Shown: in pieces, positions 7,273 to 8,705 of the stretch
Layout of the letters: every line of letters begins with the position of its first letter
How positions within the stretch are numbered: position 1 is the stretch's first letter
Assembly (NCBI GenBank): GCA_019347795.1
Contig: JAHWKS010000159.1
Span: 1-8,705, forward strand
DNA: 8,705 nt
Reading direction: 5' to 3'
DNA from: Planctomycetota bacterium
GTDB taxonomy: Bacteria; Planctomycetota; Planctomycetia; Pirellulales; Pirellulaceae
Position numbers and translations under genes: made by a program
Notes under the pieces: generated by a model
What the model saw: only the letters and a program-made list of their open reading frames with translations
Database searches by the model: none
Told to the model about the DNA's origin: nothing

Positions 7273-8589
7273 ATGAGATTAAAAAGCATTCTGCTGCTGG
7301 CGCTGGCGGCGAGTTTCTCCGCGAGCAACATCCCGCGAGCCGCCACAGCCCAGGACAAGCCAGCAGCGCCGCGCCGCTGGCTCGCCGCCGCCGCCTTTGT
7401 CATCCCCAAGGAGACGGCGCCCGACGGCGAAGGCTACTTCTCCATCGTCTGCGGCCACAACGGCCGGCTCTACATCGGCACGCACGCTAACGCCGTCAAC
7501 TCCTGGCTCGTGGAGTTCGATCCGAAATCCGAGAAGATGAACGTCGTAGTCGATGCCCATGAAGCAATCGGGGCCGACGCGACCGGCTTTGCGGCGCAGG
7601 CCAAGATTCACACCCGCAACAACGTCGGCGCCAGCGGCAAGATCTACTTCGGCACGAAGCAAGGCTATCCGGCCGAGGGCGAGACGCGGGAGGACTATCC
7701 CGGCGGCTACCCGATGGTCTACGATCCCGCCACGGGAAAGATGAAGGTCTATCCCATCCCCGTGCCGCATCACGGCATCAACAGCATCGCGCCGGATGAG
7801 TCGCGGGGGGTGGCGTACATCTCAACCTGCTCCGACCGCCGCCCCGGCCCCGGCGAGAACGCGATCTTCCTGATCCTCGACCTGGAGAAGGGGACCTACC
7901 GCGAGCTGATGGACACCGAGCACTATTATGGGTTCATCGTCGTCGATTACCTCGGCCGGGCGTATCATCCGATCCTGGGCGGCGACATCGCCCGTTACGA
8001 CCCGCGCACCGACAAACTGGAGCGGCTCAAGCAGACCATCGACGGCAACCCGCCGACCGACCAGACCCGGCTGGCCCTCACGCCCAAGCCCGACCCGATC
8101 AACTGGGACATCTCGCCCGACGGCAAGACCCTCTACGCGCAGCCGATGAGCGGCAACGGCCTCTACGCCTACGACCTGACCGCCGAAGGAGACATGCTCC
8201 CCGGCCGCTCGCTGGGCGAAGTCATCTCCGGCGCCGCCAGCGTCGATTGCCGCGCCCTCTGCGTCGGCCGCTCCGGCAGGGTCTGGTCGGCGACCACGGA
8301 GCGGGCGCCCGAGGGAATTAACCTCCTCCACCTGGTCAGCTACCGCCCCGGCGACGCGAAGCCGACCGACCACGGCCCGGTCGCGATCCGCAACCCCGAC
8401 TACACCACCTTCACCGGCCCCGATGGCAAGCAGCTTCCTTTCCACGGCGGCCTCTATCAAACCGCCGACGGCCGGGCCACCACCCGCCACGTCATCATGG
8501 GCGTCTGCGAAGGCCTGGACGAGAACATCTACATCCTCGCCCTGCATCCGTACACGCTTTTACAGGTTCCCTTGCCGGTGAATGAATGA
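7273..8589 (+). CDS. Exported seven-bladed beta-propeller protein of unknown function
   Basis: The product is 438 residues. Residues 1-26 form a signal peptide (MRLKSILLLALAASFSA, cleavage near ATA-QD), so it is exported. The start at 7273 has AAGGA (7261-7265) 7 nt upstream and leads straight into the signal peptide; an in-frame ATG at 7159 would bury it. The mature part shows seven blade-like repeats of the form G.[LIV]Y....: about 65-95 (GRLYIGTHANAVNSWLVEFD), 122-163 (GKIYFGTKQ, MVYDPATGKM), 179-212, 228-254 (GGDIARYDPRTDKL), 284-303 (GKTLYAQPMSGNGLYAYDLT), 335-361 (GRVWSATTERAPEG) and 417-435 (ENIYILALHPYTLLQV). This is the pattern of WD40-like, YVTN or SMP-30/virginiamycin-lyase-like propellers. 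No catalytic set was identified with certainty; HHGINSIAPDES (166-177) may be functional. The role could be sugar lactone or lyase chemistry, or ligand binding. It is divergent from the redoxin gene. Confidence 0.8.
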   Translation: MRLKSILLLALAASFSASNIPRAATAQDKPAAPRRWLAAAAFVIPKETAPDGEGYFSIVCGHNGRLYIGTHANAVNSWLVEFDPKSEKMNVVVDAHEAIGADATGFAAQAKIHTRNNVGASGKIYFGTKQGYPAEGETREDYPGGYPMVYDPATGKMKVYPIPVPHHGINSIAPDESRGVAYISTCSDRRPGPGENAIFLILDLEKGTYRELMDTEHYYGFIVVDYLGRAYHPILGGDIARYDPRTDKLERLKQTIDGNPPTDQTRLALTPKPDPINWDISPDGKTLYAQPMSGNGLYAYDLTAEGDMLPGRSLGEVISGAASVDCRALCVGRSGRVWSATTERAPEGINLLHLVSYRPGDAKPTDHGPVAIRNPDYTTFTGPDGKQLPFHGGLYQTADGRATTRHVIMGVCEGLDENIYILALHPYTLLQVPLPVNE

Positions 8590-8705
8590 GGGCTGCGCGG
8601 CCAGCGAAGGTGCTTGCCAAGCGCGCCAAACCCCTCTATCGGGCTGCATGCCGCCAAATCGCCCGGAAGGGAACAGGAACGCATGTACACTATGCTGGGT
8701 GGGTA
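8590..8705. other. Intergenic end of window, no confident gene
   Basis: A weak hairpin GTGCTT-gcc-AAGCGC lies at 8610-8624, 21 bases after the propeller stop, with one G-U pair and no U-tract; it is at best a weak terminator. An ATG at 8683 behind AGGA (8675-8678) could begin another gene, but only seven codons are visible. Confidence 0.3.

Noticed and set aside
7127..7409. N-terminal extension of the frame that carries the redoxin C-terminus
   Set aside because: It runs antisense to the propeller gene start and then through the redoxin N-terminal region in the wrong frame; only its last part (below 6780) is real coding sequence.
8683..8705. Start of a further gene (ATG behind AGGA)
   Set aside because: Only seven codons are visible and the SD spacing is short (4 nt), so it cannot be judged.

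Overview
The window looks like chromosomal DNA from a planctomycete, probably of the Pirellulales type. The reasons are: GC-rich coding sequence; a DUF4058 protein with the N-terminus MPVHDWTRV; a large surface protein combining SdrD B-like modules with GDWDGDG repeats; a periplasmic redoxin of the FTCNRCP type; and Shine-Dalgarno (SD) starts throughout. The assignment rests on recognised protein families, not on a marker gene. No tRNA, rRNA, CRISPR array or transposase was seen.

Layout. (1) 2-2209 (+): the 3' part of a large SdrD B-like / calcium-loop repeat protein that begins upstream of the window. (2) 2294-3049 (+): a DUF4058 gene behind a TATAAT box. (3) Convergent to it, 3141-4061 (-): an HNH endonuclease with an N-terminal winged-helix-like region. 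Parts of this gene are much lower in GC than the surroundings. It is bracketed by two imperfect 43-bp direct repeats. The upstream copy encodes the C-terminus of the next gene and the downstream copy is a non-coding relic of that same C-terminus. (4) 4144-4599 (-): a small HEAT-repeat protein, 13 bases behind (5) 4613-6418 (-): a GH15 (trehalase/glucoamylase-like) hydrolase. (6) 6433-6495: a cloverleaf-like nested palindrome directly in front of the GH15 ribosome binding site. (7) 6522-7126 (-): a thioredoxin-like gene broken by a one-base frameshift. (8) Divergent from it, 7273-8589 (+): an exported protein that reads as a seven-bladed beta-propeller. 8590-8705 has no confident gene.

How the parts relate. 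GH15 and HEAT form a tight two-gene operon, probably for intracellular trehalose or alpha-glucan breakdown, and a candidate terminator follows HEAT. The HNH gene looks like a separate, later arrival. The redoxin and propeller genes share a divergent intergenic region and both carry signal peptides. No pathway links all the genes.

The two most interesting signals are (a) the cloverleaf beside the GH15 start, in which one arm can pair either with the far side of the cloverleaf or with the SD sequence, and (b) the low-GC HNH gene between direct repeats that restore the 3' end of the HEAT gene, like a small integrated element. Both are hypotheses from sequence reading.
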